A stretch of 64,000 nucleotides of DNA from assembly GCF_001676785.2 (NCBI RefSeq), contig NZ_CP015910.2, positions 806,001-870,000 of the forward strand, written 5' to 3'. How positions within the stretch are numbered: the first letter of the stretch is position 1; the number at the start of each line of letters is the position of its first letter. The DNA comes from Brachyspira hyodysenteriae ATCC 27164. Lineage in GTDB: Bacteria > Spirochaetota > Brachyspiria > Brachyspirales > Brachyspiraceae. The translations under genes and the position numbers were made by a program. Below the pieces are notes generated by a model. It ran no database searches, was not told where the DNA came from, and worked only from the letters and a program-made list of their open reading frames with translations. This document shows, piece by piece, positions 35,340 through 44,580 of this stretch.

Positions 35340-36680
35340 ATGACAGCTTTATTAATGATATTGTTATATATATTTTTGTCTTTTCCTATTTATGCTGAAG
35401 ATGAAATTCCATTTGACTATGAAGCTATACAAGAAGAAACAAATGAAATTCAGGCATCTCATAAAGAAAAACAATTTCTTTTAGATAGATCCATTTATAT
35501 AAGAAAAAGTCAAATTAAATCATCTAAGTCAAGAAATATGGCTGAACTGATAAAAGAATATTCTAATATAGATATAAAAAATAAAACAGTATATTCTCAG
35601 TCTACATTTATATTGAACGGAAAAGTACTTAATAATGATGAAAAAAAAGTATACTTATTTTTGTATGATAAAAATAATATAGATTCAATAAATATTAATT
35701 ATTATGCATCAAGAGGAAGAATAGTATATGATATCTTAAGTAAAAAGTATTCTAAATCTGAAGAACTTTTATACACGAAATTATCAAGAGATATTAAGCT
35801 TGAGGCAGATCAGACAATAAAATATGTAAAAACTCAAACCAATGAAAGTAAATCTTCTGGTAAAATGAATTTGCTTGAGTATAATTTAAAAAATCAGAAT
35901 AACAGCTCATTAAACTTTAATTTAGACACTTCTGGTGAAGAGAGAGGATTCAGCAGCAGAAAAAGTAAAACAGCAGATTTTAGATCATATGTTAATGGAA
36001 ATGTTAATTTTAAATTAAATCCTGTAAAACAAGTAAGTTTAACAGGTAAATATTTTGTTAATATGCAGACAGATATTGCTATGCTCAATAAGGGATATAC
36101 TAATAATATAAAAAATCAAAATCTTTATCAGGGAGGAAATATAGGTATATCATTAAAACCGCATGATATAGTTACTTTAGAAGCATTATATTTCATAAGT
36201 TCAAAAAAAGATTTAATTACAAATAATAATCAGTATCTTACAACTCAGGGAAGTAAAACAAGTATAATATTTAATATACCAATAAAAGATATTAGTTCAA
36301 CTATAAGAATAAAAGGGAATTATTCATATTTGGTAGGTAAAAATTTATATAATGTAAGTGTTAATAATAATGATTTGCCAGGACTTCCTAAACATCAGTT
36401 TAATACCTCATTAGAATATATATATAGCAGAAATTCTGATTTTGAATCTAGTATACTTTTGAATGTTCAGTATATAGGTAATCAATATAATAATACAACT
36501 AAAACAGATCTGGATAAAGCTTATACTACTTTTGATATAATAAGTTCATTTGTATTTAAAAAATATACATCATTAAAGTTTGGTGTAAAAAATATATTAG
36601 ATGTTAAATATGAAACTATTAAAGGTTATCCTATATCCAGCAGAGAATATTTTGTAAATGTTACATCAAAATTTAAATAG
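35340..36680 (+). CDS. Short TonB-dependent receptor-like outer membrane beta-barrel
   Basis: A 446-residue exported protein with a signal peptide (LLMILLYIFLSFPIYAED). The C-terminal part is a run of amphipathic strands ending in FGVKNILDVKYETIKGYPISSREYFVNVTSKFK-type sequence (aromatic C-terminus Phe-Lys), the hallmark closing strands of TonB-dependent receptors. Ordinary receptors have about 600-800 residues with a ~130-residue plug; here the N-terminal ~200 residues are only partly plug-like (FILNGKVLNNDEKKVYLFLYD) and the barrel seems to have fewer strands. It may be a minimal receptor or remnant; start ATG and no frameshift are seen. Substrate is unknown. Confidence 0.72.
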   Translation: MTALLMILLYIFLSFPIYAEDEIPFDYEAIQEETNEIQASHKEKQFLLDRSIYIRKSQIKSSKSRNMAELIKEYSNIDIKNKTVYSQSTFILNGKVLNNDEKKVYLFLYDKNNIDSININYYASRGRIVYDILSKKYSKSEELLYTKLSRDIKLEADQTIKYVKTQTNESKSSGKMNLLEYNLKNQNNSSLNFNLDTSGEERGFSSRKSKTADFRSYVNGNVNFKLNPVKQVSLTGKYFVNMQTDIAMLNKGYTNNIKNQNLYQGGNIGISLKPHDIVTLEALYFISSKKDLITNNNQYLTTQGSKTSIIFNIPIKDISSTIRIKGNYSYLVGKNLYNVSVNNNDLPGLPKHQFNTSLEYIYSRNSDFESSILLNVQYIGNQYNNTTKTDLDKAYTTFDIISSFVFKKYTSLKFGVKNILDVKYETIKGYPISSREYFVNVTSKFK

Positions 36681-36735
36681 TTAATTATAATTCTATATTT
36701 ACTTATTTCCAATAAAATAGTATAATGACAATATT

Positions 36736-39498
36736 ATGAAAAAGACATTTCTTATTATTGATGCTTTTGGTATACTTTATAGATACCATTTTATATTTTT
36801 GAAAAGACCTCTTTTAAACTCTAAGGGTCAGAATGTTTCATCTATTAACGGTTTTATGAGAACTTATTTTTCGCTTATTAATACATATCCGGCAGAATAT
36901 GTTGCTATAGCTTTGGATAGTTCAAGAAAAACTTTTAGAAATGAAATATATAAAGAGTATAAAGAGAATAGAGAAAGTATGCCTGATGATTTAAGAAGCC
37001 AAATACCTATACTATATAATCTTATAGATGCTTTGGGTATATCAAGAATAGTTTTGGATAATTATGAGGCTGATGATATAGTAGGTACTATTGCTGAGAG
37101 AAATAAAAAAGAGAATATAAAGACTATAATTTATTCTCCTGATAAAGATATACTTCAGCTTGTGGATGATGATGTAAAGGTTGTTGCAAGTAATAAAGAT
37201 AATGAACTTATGGAATATGATGCTCAGGCTGTTAAAGAAAAAAGAGGAGTTTATCCTAATCAAATAATAGATTTACTTTCTCTTATGGGAGATGCTTCTG
37301 ATAATATACCAGGAGTTAAAGGAGTAGGAGAGAAAACTGCTTTAAAACTTCTTGATGAATATAAAAGCTTAGATGGTATATATGAGAATATTGATTCTAT
37401 CAAGGGTAAGATTCAGGAAAAATTACTTGAATCAAAAGATATGGCATATATGAGCTATAAACTTGCTACCATTGAAAGAAATATAGAAGGTTTTAATTTA
37501 GATTATAATGAGATAGCAAGCAGTAAAATAAATATCGATGAAGTTAATAAAATATTAGATGAATTAGAATTAAAACAAATTAGAGATAAAATCAATTCTT
37601 ATATATACGGTTCTTCTAAAAAAGAAGATAAAGTAAAAATATCTAATGATAAAATAAACAAAGATAATGATTCAAAAACTGAAGAGGCTCCTATATTAAG
37701 CGCCAAAGATAATAAATCAAGCTATTATTTGATAGAAAATGAAACAGAATTAGAAAATCTTTTAAAAGATATTAATAGCAAAAAACTTGTATGCATAGAC
37801 TTTGAAACTACAGGACTTGATACTTTTAAAGATACTATTATAGGAATTTCATTTGCCATAAAATCTAATGAAGCATTTTATTTAGATTTAAGCGGCAGAA
37901 CAAAGATAGATAAAGATAAATGTATGAATCTTGTATTTGATACATTGGAAAAAGAAGATATAAAGGTTATAGGACATAATCTTAAATATGAATACAAGAT
38001 GATGAGAGCAATAGGCAAAAGTATAGGCAATATGTATTTTGATACTATGGTTGCTGCATATTTGATTAATCCTACAAGAGGAAGATATAATATGGACGAT
38101 TTAGCTATTGCTTATCTTTCATACAATACTATCAAATATAGCGATTTAACTGATAATGCTAAAAAGACATTATTAGATGCACCTTTAAAAGATGTTGTAG
38201 AGTATGCTTGTGAAGATGCTGATGTAACATTTAGATTCTATGAATGTTTTGCTCCATTACTTAAAACACATAATCTTGAAGAATTATTTTTTAATATAGA
38301 AATGCCTTTAGTTAGCGTACTTGCTGACATGGAATTTGACGGTGTTTATATAAGCAGTGAAAGAATGAAGGCTTTATCTGATGAATATTCTTCACTTTTA
38401 GAAAAAACAAAAGAGAAAATATATGCAGAGGCTGGAGAAGAGTTTAATTTGCAGTCTCCTAAACAGCTTGAATACATACTATTCGATAAAATGGGAATAC
38501 CTCCTACTAAAAAAACTAAAACAGGTTTCTCAACTGATGAAGAAGTATTAACAGAGCTTTCTCAAAAATACAAAATAGCAGAATACATGCTGACATATAG
38601 GAAATATGCAAAATTAAAAAATACTTATCTTGATGTATTCCCTACTTTGATAAATGAAAAAACAGGAAGAATACATGCTTCATTCAATCAAACTGTAACA
38701 GCTACAGGACGTTTATCATCATCAGAGCCTAACTTGCAGAATATTCCAGTGAGAGGTGAAGAGGGCAGAGAGATAAGAAATACATTCATACCAGAAAAAG
38801 GTAATTTGCTTATAGCTGCCGACTATTCTCAAATAGAATTAAGATTATTGGCACATTTCAGTAATGATCCTGCATTGGTTGAGGCGTTCAAAAATAATGA
38901 TGATATTCACAGAAAAACAGCAATGAAAATATATTCTGTAAGTAAAGAGCATGTAACTGCTTCAATGAGAAATATTGCTAAGATAATAAACTTCTCTATT
39001 ATTTACGGTAAAACAGCATTCGGACTTTCAAAAGAGCTTGGAATAAAAAGAAAAGAAGCTGAAGATTTTATAAAAGGATATTTTTCAACATATTCAAGAG
39101 TAAAACCTTTCTGTGAGGAAGTTGTTGAGGAAGTGAGAAATAAAGGTTTTGTAAGAACTATGTGCGGAAGGATTAGGGATCTATCAAAGACTATAAATTC
39201 TTCAAATGCTATGGCTAGAAATGAGGCTGAAAGAATGGCTTTAAATACTCTTATTCAGGGAAGTGCTGCTGACATGATAAAGGTTGCTATGGTAGCTATA
39301 CATAAAGAGTTTAAAAATCATTTGAAAACAGCAAAAATAGTTATGCAAGTTCATGACGAATTAGTAGTTGAAGTTTCAGAGGCAGAAGCAGATAAGGCTA
39401 TGACTATAATGAAAGAGATAATGGAGCATTCTGTCAAAGCTAATGTACCTATAACTGTTGATATACATAAAGGAAACAGCTGGGGAGAAGTTCATTAA
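36736..39498 (+). CDS. polA: DNA polymerase I
   Basis: A 920-residue enzyme for Okazaki-fragment processing and repair. Three domains are seen: the 5'-3' exonuclease (ALDSSRKTFRNEIYKEYK; MGDASDNIPGVKGVGEKTA, about 1-290), the 3'-5' proofreading exonuclease with intact DEDD residues (CIDFETTGLD; GHNLKYEYKMM; YACEDADVTF, about 350-540), and the polymerase with motif A AADYSQIELRLLAHFS, motif B region RNIAKIINFSIIYGKTAFGLS and motif C QVHDELVVEV. All catalytic residues are present. Monocistronic, ending 5 bp from the convergent nuclease-like gene. Confidence 0.98.
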   Translation: MKKTFLIIDAFGILYRYHFIFLKRPLLNSKGQNVSSINGFMRTYFSLINTYPAEYVAIALDSSRKTFRNEIYKEYKENRESMPDDLRSQIPILYNLIDALGISRIVLDNYEADDIVGTIAERNKKENIKTIIYSPDKDILQLVDDDVKVVASNKDNELMEYDAQAVKEKRGVYPNQIIDLLSLMGDASDNIPGVKGVGEKTALKLLDEYKSLDGIYENIDSIKGKIQEKLLESKDMAYMSYKLATIERNIEGFNLDYNEIASSKINIDEVNKILDELELKQIRDKINSYIYGSSKKEDKVKISNDKINKDNDSKTEEAPILSAKDNKSSYYLIENETELENLLKDINSKKLVCIDFETTGLDTFKDTIIGISFAIKSNEAFYLDLSGRTKIDKDKCMNLVFDTLEKEDIKVIGHNLKYEYKMMRAIGKSIGNMYFDTMVAAYLINPTRGRYNMDDLAIAYLSYNTIKYSDLTDNAKKTLLDAPLKDVVEYACEDADVTFRFYECFAPLLKTHNLEELFFNIEMPLVSVLADMEFDGVYISSERMKALSDEYSSLLEKTKEKIYAEAGEEFNLQSPKQLEYILFDKMGIPPTKKTKTGFSTDEEVLTELSQKYKIAEYMLTYRKYAKLKNTYLDVFPTLINEKTGRIHASFNQTVTATGRLSSSEPNLQNIPVRGEEGREIRNTFIPEKGNLLIAADYSQIELRLLAHFSNDPALVEAFKNNDDIHRKTAMKIYSVSKEHVTASMRNIAKIINFSIIYGKTAFGLSKELGIKRKEAEDFIKGYFSTYSRVKPFCEEVVEEVRNKGFVRTMCGRIRDLSKTINSSNAMARNEAERMALNTLIQGSAADMIKVAMVAIHKEFKNHLKTAKIVMQVHDELVVEVSEAEADKAMTIMKEIMEHSVKANVPITVDIHKGNSWGEVH

Positions 39499-39503
39499 TA
39501 ATA

Positions 39504-40106
39504 TTAAAAATATTTTAATATAAAGTCTTTTTCAAAACTTTCAAAAGATGATATTTTGACATCTTTGAAATAACGGCTTTTATAATCTGTTGTCAATCTT
39601 GCACAATCTTCGTTCATGTTAATTCTATTTCTATTTTCTTTATTTTCTGAAGTATTGTTTTCTGAATTTTCATTTGCTATTAGATAATAATATATATTTA
39701 AATCCAAAATAGAATTAAATTTAATATTTGCATCTATCATTTTATTAATTATTTTATGTATTGTTATTAAACTTTCTATGCCTTTTAATTTTATTTCATT
39801 TTTTAATTTTTGCTTAAAATCTTTACTGTTTTCTGAATTTATTAATAAAGATGTATTTTTAAATTCTATTAAATATATTATATTATTCTGTATATGTATC
39901 ATATCAGCTGATTTTGGTCTGTTATTCTTTTTTATATTAAGAGTTATTTTATCAAAATCAAAAACTTCTGTATCAGAATTTATTTTGCTTATATCTTTAT
40001 CAAAATCTTTGCATACTTCTGATATTTTATCTTTACAATTATTAAAATCTGTATTTAATATATTATTTAATTGATTTGTAATATAGTTTATTTGTTCTGA
40101 TGTCAT
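39504..40106 (-). CDS. Putative PD-(D/E)xK nuclease partner of an ABC-type ATPase
   Basis: A 200-residue protein of no known family. Residue D68 in KSADMIHI, then E81 and K83 in YLIEFKN, make a D-X12-EFK pattern of the PD-(D/E)xK nuclease core, on predicted beta strands. Helices fill both ends; the middle includes a low-complexity Asn/Glu segment (NENSENNTSENKENRNR). It overlaps the upstream ATPase gene by the ATGA junction (40103-40106), so the two are a translationally coupled pair. A nuclease effector role is inferred, not shown. Confidence 0.6.
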   Translation of the reverse strand: MTSEQINYITNQLNNILNTDFNNCKDKISEVCKDFDKDISKINSDTEVFDFDKITLNIKKNNRPKSADMIHIQNNIIYLIEFKNTSLLINSENSKDFKQKLKNEIKLKGIESLITIHKIINKMIDANIKFNSILDLNIYYYLIANENSENNTSENKENRNRINMNEDCARLTTDYKSRYFKDVKISSFESFEKDFILKYF

Positions 40107-41440
40107 TTTTCTGATTCATTCCATAATGTATCTTCATCTAATTTTCTGTAGGCATCAGCTAAAGTTTTGTATATACTTTCTATATCATCATTAACATTTT
40201 TTATTACAGCATAGCCATCATCTTGTTTTTCACTTAAATAAAAATTAGTTTTATCGGCAATTTTTTCTGACTTTTCAGAATATTTTTGTATAGCTTCTAT
40301 AAAGTATGGGCTATGAGAATTAATTAAAATTTGTATATCCAATTCTTCAGCCATTTTTACCATAAGTTTAGCATATTCAATTTGCCATTTAGGATGTAAA
40401 TGCACTTCAGGCTCATCAAGTATTAAAATATGTTTATCATTGAAAATTCCTGCTTTAAGAAGTAAATCTATTATAGCAAAAGATTTTATTCCTACAGCAG
40501 TATTTGAAAGTTCTATATAATTATTATTTTTCTTGAAGAACATTGTATCTTTTATGTTATCATATTCTATAGACCCATTTATATTGTTTTGTATTTTATC
40601 CGATATTCTTTTTATTTTATTAAATTCTTCAAAAAGAGAATAATCAGTATCTATAATAGATTTATTCCTATTTTCAATTATTTTTTTACTTAAATCTATT
40701 AAATGATTATCAACTGTATATTTTTTTAATTTATAAGGAGTTATATAATTTTCTATTATATTAAATATAAATGGAGTTTCTATATATGTTATATTAGATG
40801 CATATACATTGCCTATTAATTCATCATCATTAAATTGATTATTTATAATATCTATGTTTATAATTTTATTATTATCTTCTAATATAGATATATTTGATTT
40901 TTCACAATTAAAAGATTGTATATTATTTTTTAATTCATTTAATATATGCTGCTTGATACTATAATGTTTTATTTCATTAATGTTTGGTTTATTTGCCAAT
41001 ATATTAAAATATTCTTTTATATCATTTTCTATACAGTTATATAAATCATATTCCTGAAGATTTTTTTTATATTCGTTAAAAAAATTATTATTTAAATTAT
41101 TTGTATCAAAAATAAAATGTTCTAATGTTTCACCTATATATTGCTGAAATCCTACAAAATCTAAGTCTCTTATTCTAATTAAAGAATGTTCATCTTTCCA
41201 TTTTTTTAAAAATTCATTTTCTAATTTTCTTACTATATTTCTTAATATTGGATATATTTTTATTTCTTCAACATATTCTTTGTAGTTTTTTTCAGCATTG
41301 TTTAAACCAGCAACAACAGAATATAAAGCTTTTCCAACTGTACTTTTTCCTGTATCATTTTCACCAGCTATTAAAGTAAGCCCATCTAATGTGATATCAG
41401 CTTCTTTGATCATTCCTATATTTCTTAATTGAAGTTCCAT
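40103..41440 (-). CDS. AAA_21/OLD-like ABC-type ATPase, candidate defence component
   Basis: A 445-residue ABC-superfamily ATPase without membrane segments. The P-loop AGENDTGKSTVGKAL (residues 25-39), signature-like ELSNTAVGIKSF, Walker B HILILDEPEVHLHPKWQ (about 338-354) and H-loop ILINSHSPYFIEA (about 372-384) are all present. The central ~250 residues form a coiled, Asn/Ile-rich insert. Homologous ATPases act as sensors in anti-phage systems (for example AriA of PARIS, PtuA of Septu, GajA-type OLD). The partner here is a putative PD-(D/E)xK protein, different from those systems' partners. It has its own promoter in the tail of the amidase gene. Confidence 0.85.
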   Translation of the reverse strand: MELQLRNIGMIKEADITLDGLTLIAGENDTGKSTVGKALYSVVAGLNNAEKNYKEYVEEIKIYPILRNIVRKLENEFLKKWKDEHSLIRIRDLDFVGFQQYIGETLEHFIFDTNNLNNNFFNEYKKNLQEYDLYNCIENDIKEYFNILANKPNINEIKHYSIKQHILNELKNNIQSFNCEKSNISILEDNNKIINIDIINNQFNDDELIGNVYASNITYIETPFIFNIIENYITPYKLKKYTVDNHLIDLSKKIIENRNKSIIDTDYSLFEEFNKIKRISDKIQNNINGSIEYDNIKDTMFFKKNNNYIELSNTAVGIKSFAIIDLLLKAGIFNDKHILILDEPEVHLHPKWQIEYAKLMVKMAEELDIQILINSHSPYFIEAIQKYSEKSEKIADKTNFYLSEKQDDGYAVIKNVNDDIESIYKTLADAYRKLDEDTLWNESEK

Positions 41441-41477
41441 ATTGATTCCAAGTTATTATTAAATGATTTAGTATATT

Positions 41478-41506
41478 ATTATATATTCAAAAAATTATTT
41501 TGTAAA
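41478..41506 (-). promoter_or_regulatory. Promoter of the ATPase-nuclease pair inside the amidase gene's end
   Basis: TTTACA (41506-41501), a 17-bp spacer and TATAAT (41483-41478) lie 38 bp upstream of the ATPase start. The -35 overlaps the amidase 3' end. No terminator separates the two genes. Confidence 0.55.
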
Positions 41507-42442
41507 ACCTTTAGTTTTCTCAAAAAGTTCTATGTATTGCTTTATACCTTCGGCAGTTGCTTTTACCATTTTTAGTCTTGTTTCTTTAGTGTTCATAAAC
41601 TTAGCATCATCAGGATTTGTTATGAATCCTAATTCTATTAATGTTGAAGGCATAACAGCACCTTTAAGAACATAAAATAAAGCATTCTGTACAGGTTTAG
41701 TTCTTCTTGCCACCCCTGAAACTTTAAGAACTTCTTCTGTGATTGATTCAGCTAATAATTTACTTTCCTTTTGATACTGTTCTATAAGCATAGAGTTATG
41801 AGTTATCTGTGAGGAATCTTTTTCATATTTTGAAGTGTCTATATTATCAAACTTTACCAAAGCCTCATTTTCAAACATAGAAACTGCTCTTGCATATTCG
41901 CTTGACTCCTGAGCACTAACAAAATAAGCCTCAAAACCTCTAGCACTCGGACTGAATGAAGCATTGGCATGTACACTTACAAATAATGCATTTTTTGCTT
42001 TATCAGTATTTATTTTTGCAGCATCATTAGCTATTTCAAAACGCTTTTCAAGAGTAGGGTAGGTGTCTCCTGTTCTTGTAAGTACTATTTTTACATCTGG
42101 GAGTATTTCTTCCAATTCTTCTTTTAATTCTAATGAAAAGGCTAAAACTATATCTTTTTCAAATAATTTATTTACTCCAACAGCTCCTGGGTCTTTTCCT
42201 CCATGGCCTGGATCTATAATTATTGTAGATATAGTTTTCTCGCTGAATTTACTTACAGCAGGATTAAAAGCCTCTTTCAAATCTTCTACTTTTATATTTA
42301 AATTATTTAATTTTATCTTGTCATTATTTTGCGGATAAAGTAAATAACAAGTATTAAGCAGAGTTAATACGATAATTAATATTAATGTTATTCTTCGTCC
42401 TCTTTGATTTCCTCCGAATAACCGCAATCTTCCTTGATACAA
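41495..42442 (-). CDS. N-acetylmuramoyl-L-alanine amidase (Amidase_3, AmiC-like)
   Basis: A zinc-dependent periplasmic enzyme that cleaves peptidoglycan stem peptides, useful in cell separation. About 315 residues with an N-terminal membrane/signal helix (ITLILIIVLTLLNTCYLL). Zinc and catalytic motifs are IIDPGHGGKDPGAVG (His), LFEKDIVLAF (Glu), FVSVHANASFSPSARG (His) and STLIELGFITNPDDAKFM (catalytic Glu). The start is uncertain: no suitable ATG exists and TTG at 42442 is used, overlapping the end of topA by 55 bp, so translation coupling is likely. Confidence 0.9.
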   Translation of the reverse strand: MYQGRLRLFGGNQRGRRITLILIIVLTLLNTCYLLYPQNNDKIKLNNLNIKVEDLKEAFNPAVSKFSEKTISTIIIDPGHGGKDPGAVGVNKLFEKDIVLAFSLELKEELEEILPDVKIVLTRTGDTYPTLEKRFEIANDAAKINTDKAKNALFVSVHANASFSPSARGFEAYFVSAQESSEYARAVSMFENEALVKFDNIDTSKYEKDSSQITHNSMLIEQYQKESKLLAESITEEVLKVSGVARRTKPVQNALFYVLKGAVMPSTLIELGFITNPDDAKFMNTKETRLKMVKATAEGIKQYIELFEKTKGFTK

Positions 42443-44538
42443 ACCTTAAACAATCCTTTGTTTTTAATATTCTTCTCAACCATGAGTCCGCCGCATTTAG
42501 GACAAGGTTCTTGAAGAGGTTTATCCCAACTTACGAAATCGCATTTAGGATAATTAGAACAACCATAGAATTCTCTTCCTCTTTTTGAACGTTTTAATGT
42601 TATGTCGCCTCCGCATTTAGGACAAACACCAAAAGATATTCCTTTAGTATTTTTACATTCAGGGAATCCGGAACAAGCTATAAAATATCCGTATCTTCCC
42701 AAACGTTTAATCATCTTCTTACCGCATTTTTCACATACGAAATCAGTTTCTTCATTGAAAAAGTCTTTCATATTGTTAATATTTTCAGTAGCTGTTTTCA
42801 ATGTATCCAAAAAATGAGGATAGAATTCTTTTAATATATTATTCCATTCTATATTATCGTCTTCTATTTTATCAAGTTTACTTTCCATGTCGGCAGTAAA
42901 GTTAATATTTACAAGTTCAGGGAAATTTTCGCTTATGAGCTCATTAACAAGCTTTCCTAATTCTGTAGGTACTAATTGTTTTCCTTTTCTCTGTACATAA
43001 TGCCTTGATATTATTGTTTTAATAGTTGGGGCATAAGTAGAAGGTCTTCCTATTCCTGATTCTTCTAATATTTTTACTAATGAAGCATCTGTATATCTTG
43101 GAGGAGGTGTTGTGAAATGCTGCTGAGGATTATTTTCAACAAATTCACATACATCATCTTTTGATAAATTAGGCATTTTTGAAGCTTTTTCTTTATCTTC
43201 TTTGTCTATTGTAAGAACTTTCATAAATCCGTCAAATTCTATTTTTGAAGAAGAAAGAGAAAACTCACAATCGCCTGCAACTATTATAGCTCTTGTATTT
43301 TTCATTTTTGCTGGAAGCATTTGAGATGATACAAATCTCTCCCATATAAGTTTATACAGTTTATATTGATCTGTTTTTAAATATTCTTTAATGCTGTCTG
43401 GAGTTAAAAATACATTAGTAGGTCTTATAGCTTCGTGAGCGTCCTGAGCATTCTTTTTTACTGAATATGTAGGAGGTTCTGGAGGTAAATAATTGCTTCC
43501 GTATTCTTTTTCTATAAACTCTTTAGCCTGTTCCTGAGCAACAGGAGATATCCTTACACTGTCAGTACGCATATAAGTTATTAAACCAGTTGCCTCTCCT
43601 GCAATGTCAACACCTTCATAAAGTGACTGAGCTACCTGCATAGTTTTTGAAGCACTGTATCCTAATGCACTGCTTGCCGCCTGCTGAAGTTTACTTGTAG
43701 TATATGGAGCTGTAGGGTTTCTTAATCTGTCTTTTACTTCTATACTTGCAACAGTATAAGTTTTGTCTTTAAGATGCTCCATTATATCTTCAACATCTTG
43801 TTTAGTTTTTAAATCTGGCTTTTCGCCTTTATATTTTTGAAGTTCTGCTAAAAACTCTTTATTTTTATGCTTTAAAAATACTCCGAAAGTCCAATATTCT
43901 ACAGGTACAAAAGTTTCAATTTCATCTTCTCTATTACAAATAATAAGCAAAGCTACATTCTGTACTCTTCCTGCAGAAAGTCCTCTTTTTATTTTATCCC
44001 AAAGTAAAGGGCTTAAATTATAACCGATAAGTCTGTCTAATACTCTTCTTGCCTTTTGAGCATTAACTTTTGAAATATCTATATCTCTAGGCTGATCAAT
44101 AGCTTCCTTTAATGCATCTTTTGTTATTTCATGGAAAACTATTCTTTTTATAGGAACAGCTGAGTTTACACCTCTTATTTTATTTCCTATATGCCAAGCT
44201 ATACTTTCTCCCTCTCTATCATCGTCGGCAGCTAGCAAAACTTCTTCCGCTTTTTTTGCCTCTTTTTTCAAATCATTTAATATTTTAGCTCTTCCTCTTA
44301 TAGTGATGTATTCAGGTTCAAATCCATGATCTACATCTATAGCCAGTCTGCTTCTAGGCAAATCTATTAAATGCCCCATTGATGACATTACAAGATAATC
44401 AGAGCCTAAATATCTATTAATTGTTTTAGCTTTCGCCGGAGACTCCACTATAACAAGTTTTTTCTTTTTAGACTCTTTTTTATCTTTTGTCTTTTTACTT
44501 GTTGTTTTTTTTACTTTTTCCTCTGTTGTTGTAGCCAT
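42388..44538 (-). CDS. topA: DNA topoisomerase I
   Basis: A 716-residue type IA topoisomerase that relaxes negative supercoils. A Lys-rich leader is followed by the TOPRIM domain (LVIVESPAKAKTINRYLG; AADDDREGESIAWH), and the active-site Tyr lies in GLITYMRTDSVRIS. Three C-terminal zinc ribbons are seen: C-E-K-C-G to C-S-G-F-P-E-C, C-P-K-C-G to C-S-N-Y-P-K-C and C-P-K-C-G to C-I-K-E-D-C. An AAAAGGAG site precedes the ATG. It follows dprA by 42 bp, a common bacterial arrangement. Confidence 0.98.
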   Translation of the reverse strand: MATTTEEKVKKTTSKKTKDKKESKKKKLVIVESPAKAKTINRYLGSDYLVMSSMGHLIDLPRSRLAIDVDHGFEPEYITIRGRAKILNDLKKEAKKAEEVLLAADDDREGESIAWHIGNKIRGVNSAVPIKRIVFHEITKDALKEAIDQPRDIDISKVNAQKARRVLDRLIGYNLSPLLWDKIKRGLSAGRVQNVALLIICNREDEIETFVPVEYWTFGVFLKHKNKEFLAELQKYKGEKPDLKTKQDVEDIMEHLKDKTYTVASIEVKDRLRNPTAPYTTSKLQQAASSALGYSASKTMQVAQSLYEGVDIAGEATGLITYMRTDSVRISPVAQEQAKEFIEKEYGSNYLPPEPPTYSVKKNAQDAHEAIRPTNVFLTPDSIKEYLKTDQYKLYKLIWERFVSSQMLPAKMKNTRAIIVAGDCEFSLSSSKIEFDGFMKVLTIDKEDKEKASKMPNLSKDDVCEFVENNPQQHFTTPPPRYTDASLVKILEESGIGRPSTYAPTIKTIISRHYVQRKGKQLVPTELGKLVNELISENFPELVNINFTADMESKLDKIEDDNIEWNNILKEFYPHFLDTLKTATENINNMKDFFNEETDFVCEKCGKKMIKRLGRYGYFIACSGFPECKNTKGISFGVCPKCGGDITLKRSKRGREFYGCSNYPKCDFVSWDKPLQEPCPKCGGLMVEKNIKNKGLFKVCIKEDCGYSEEIKEDEE

Positions 44539-44580
44539 AGTTAAATCTCCTTTTATAAATCCTAAAGTTATATATATTTT

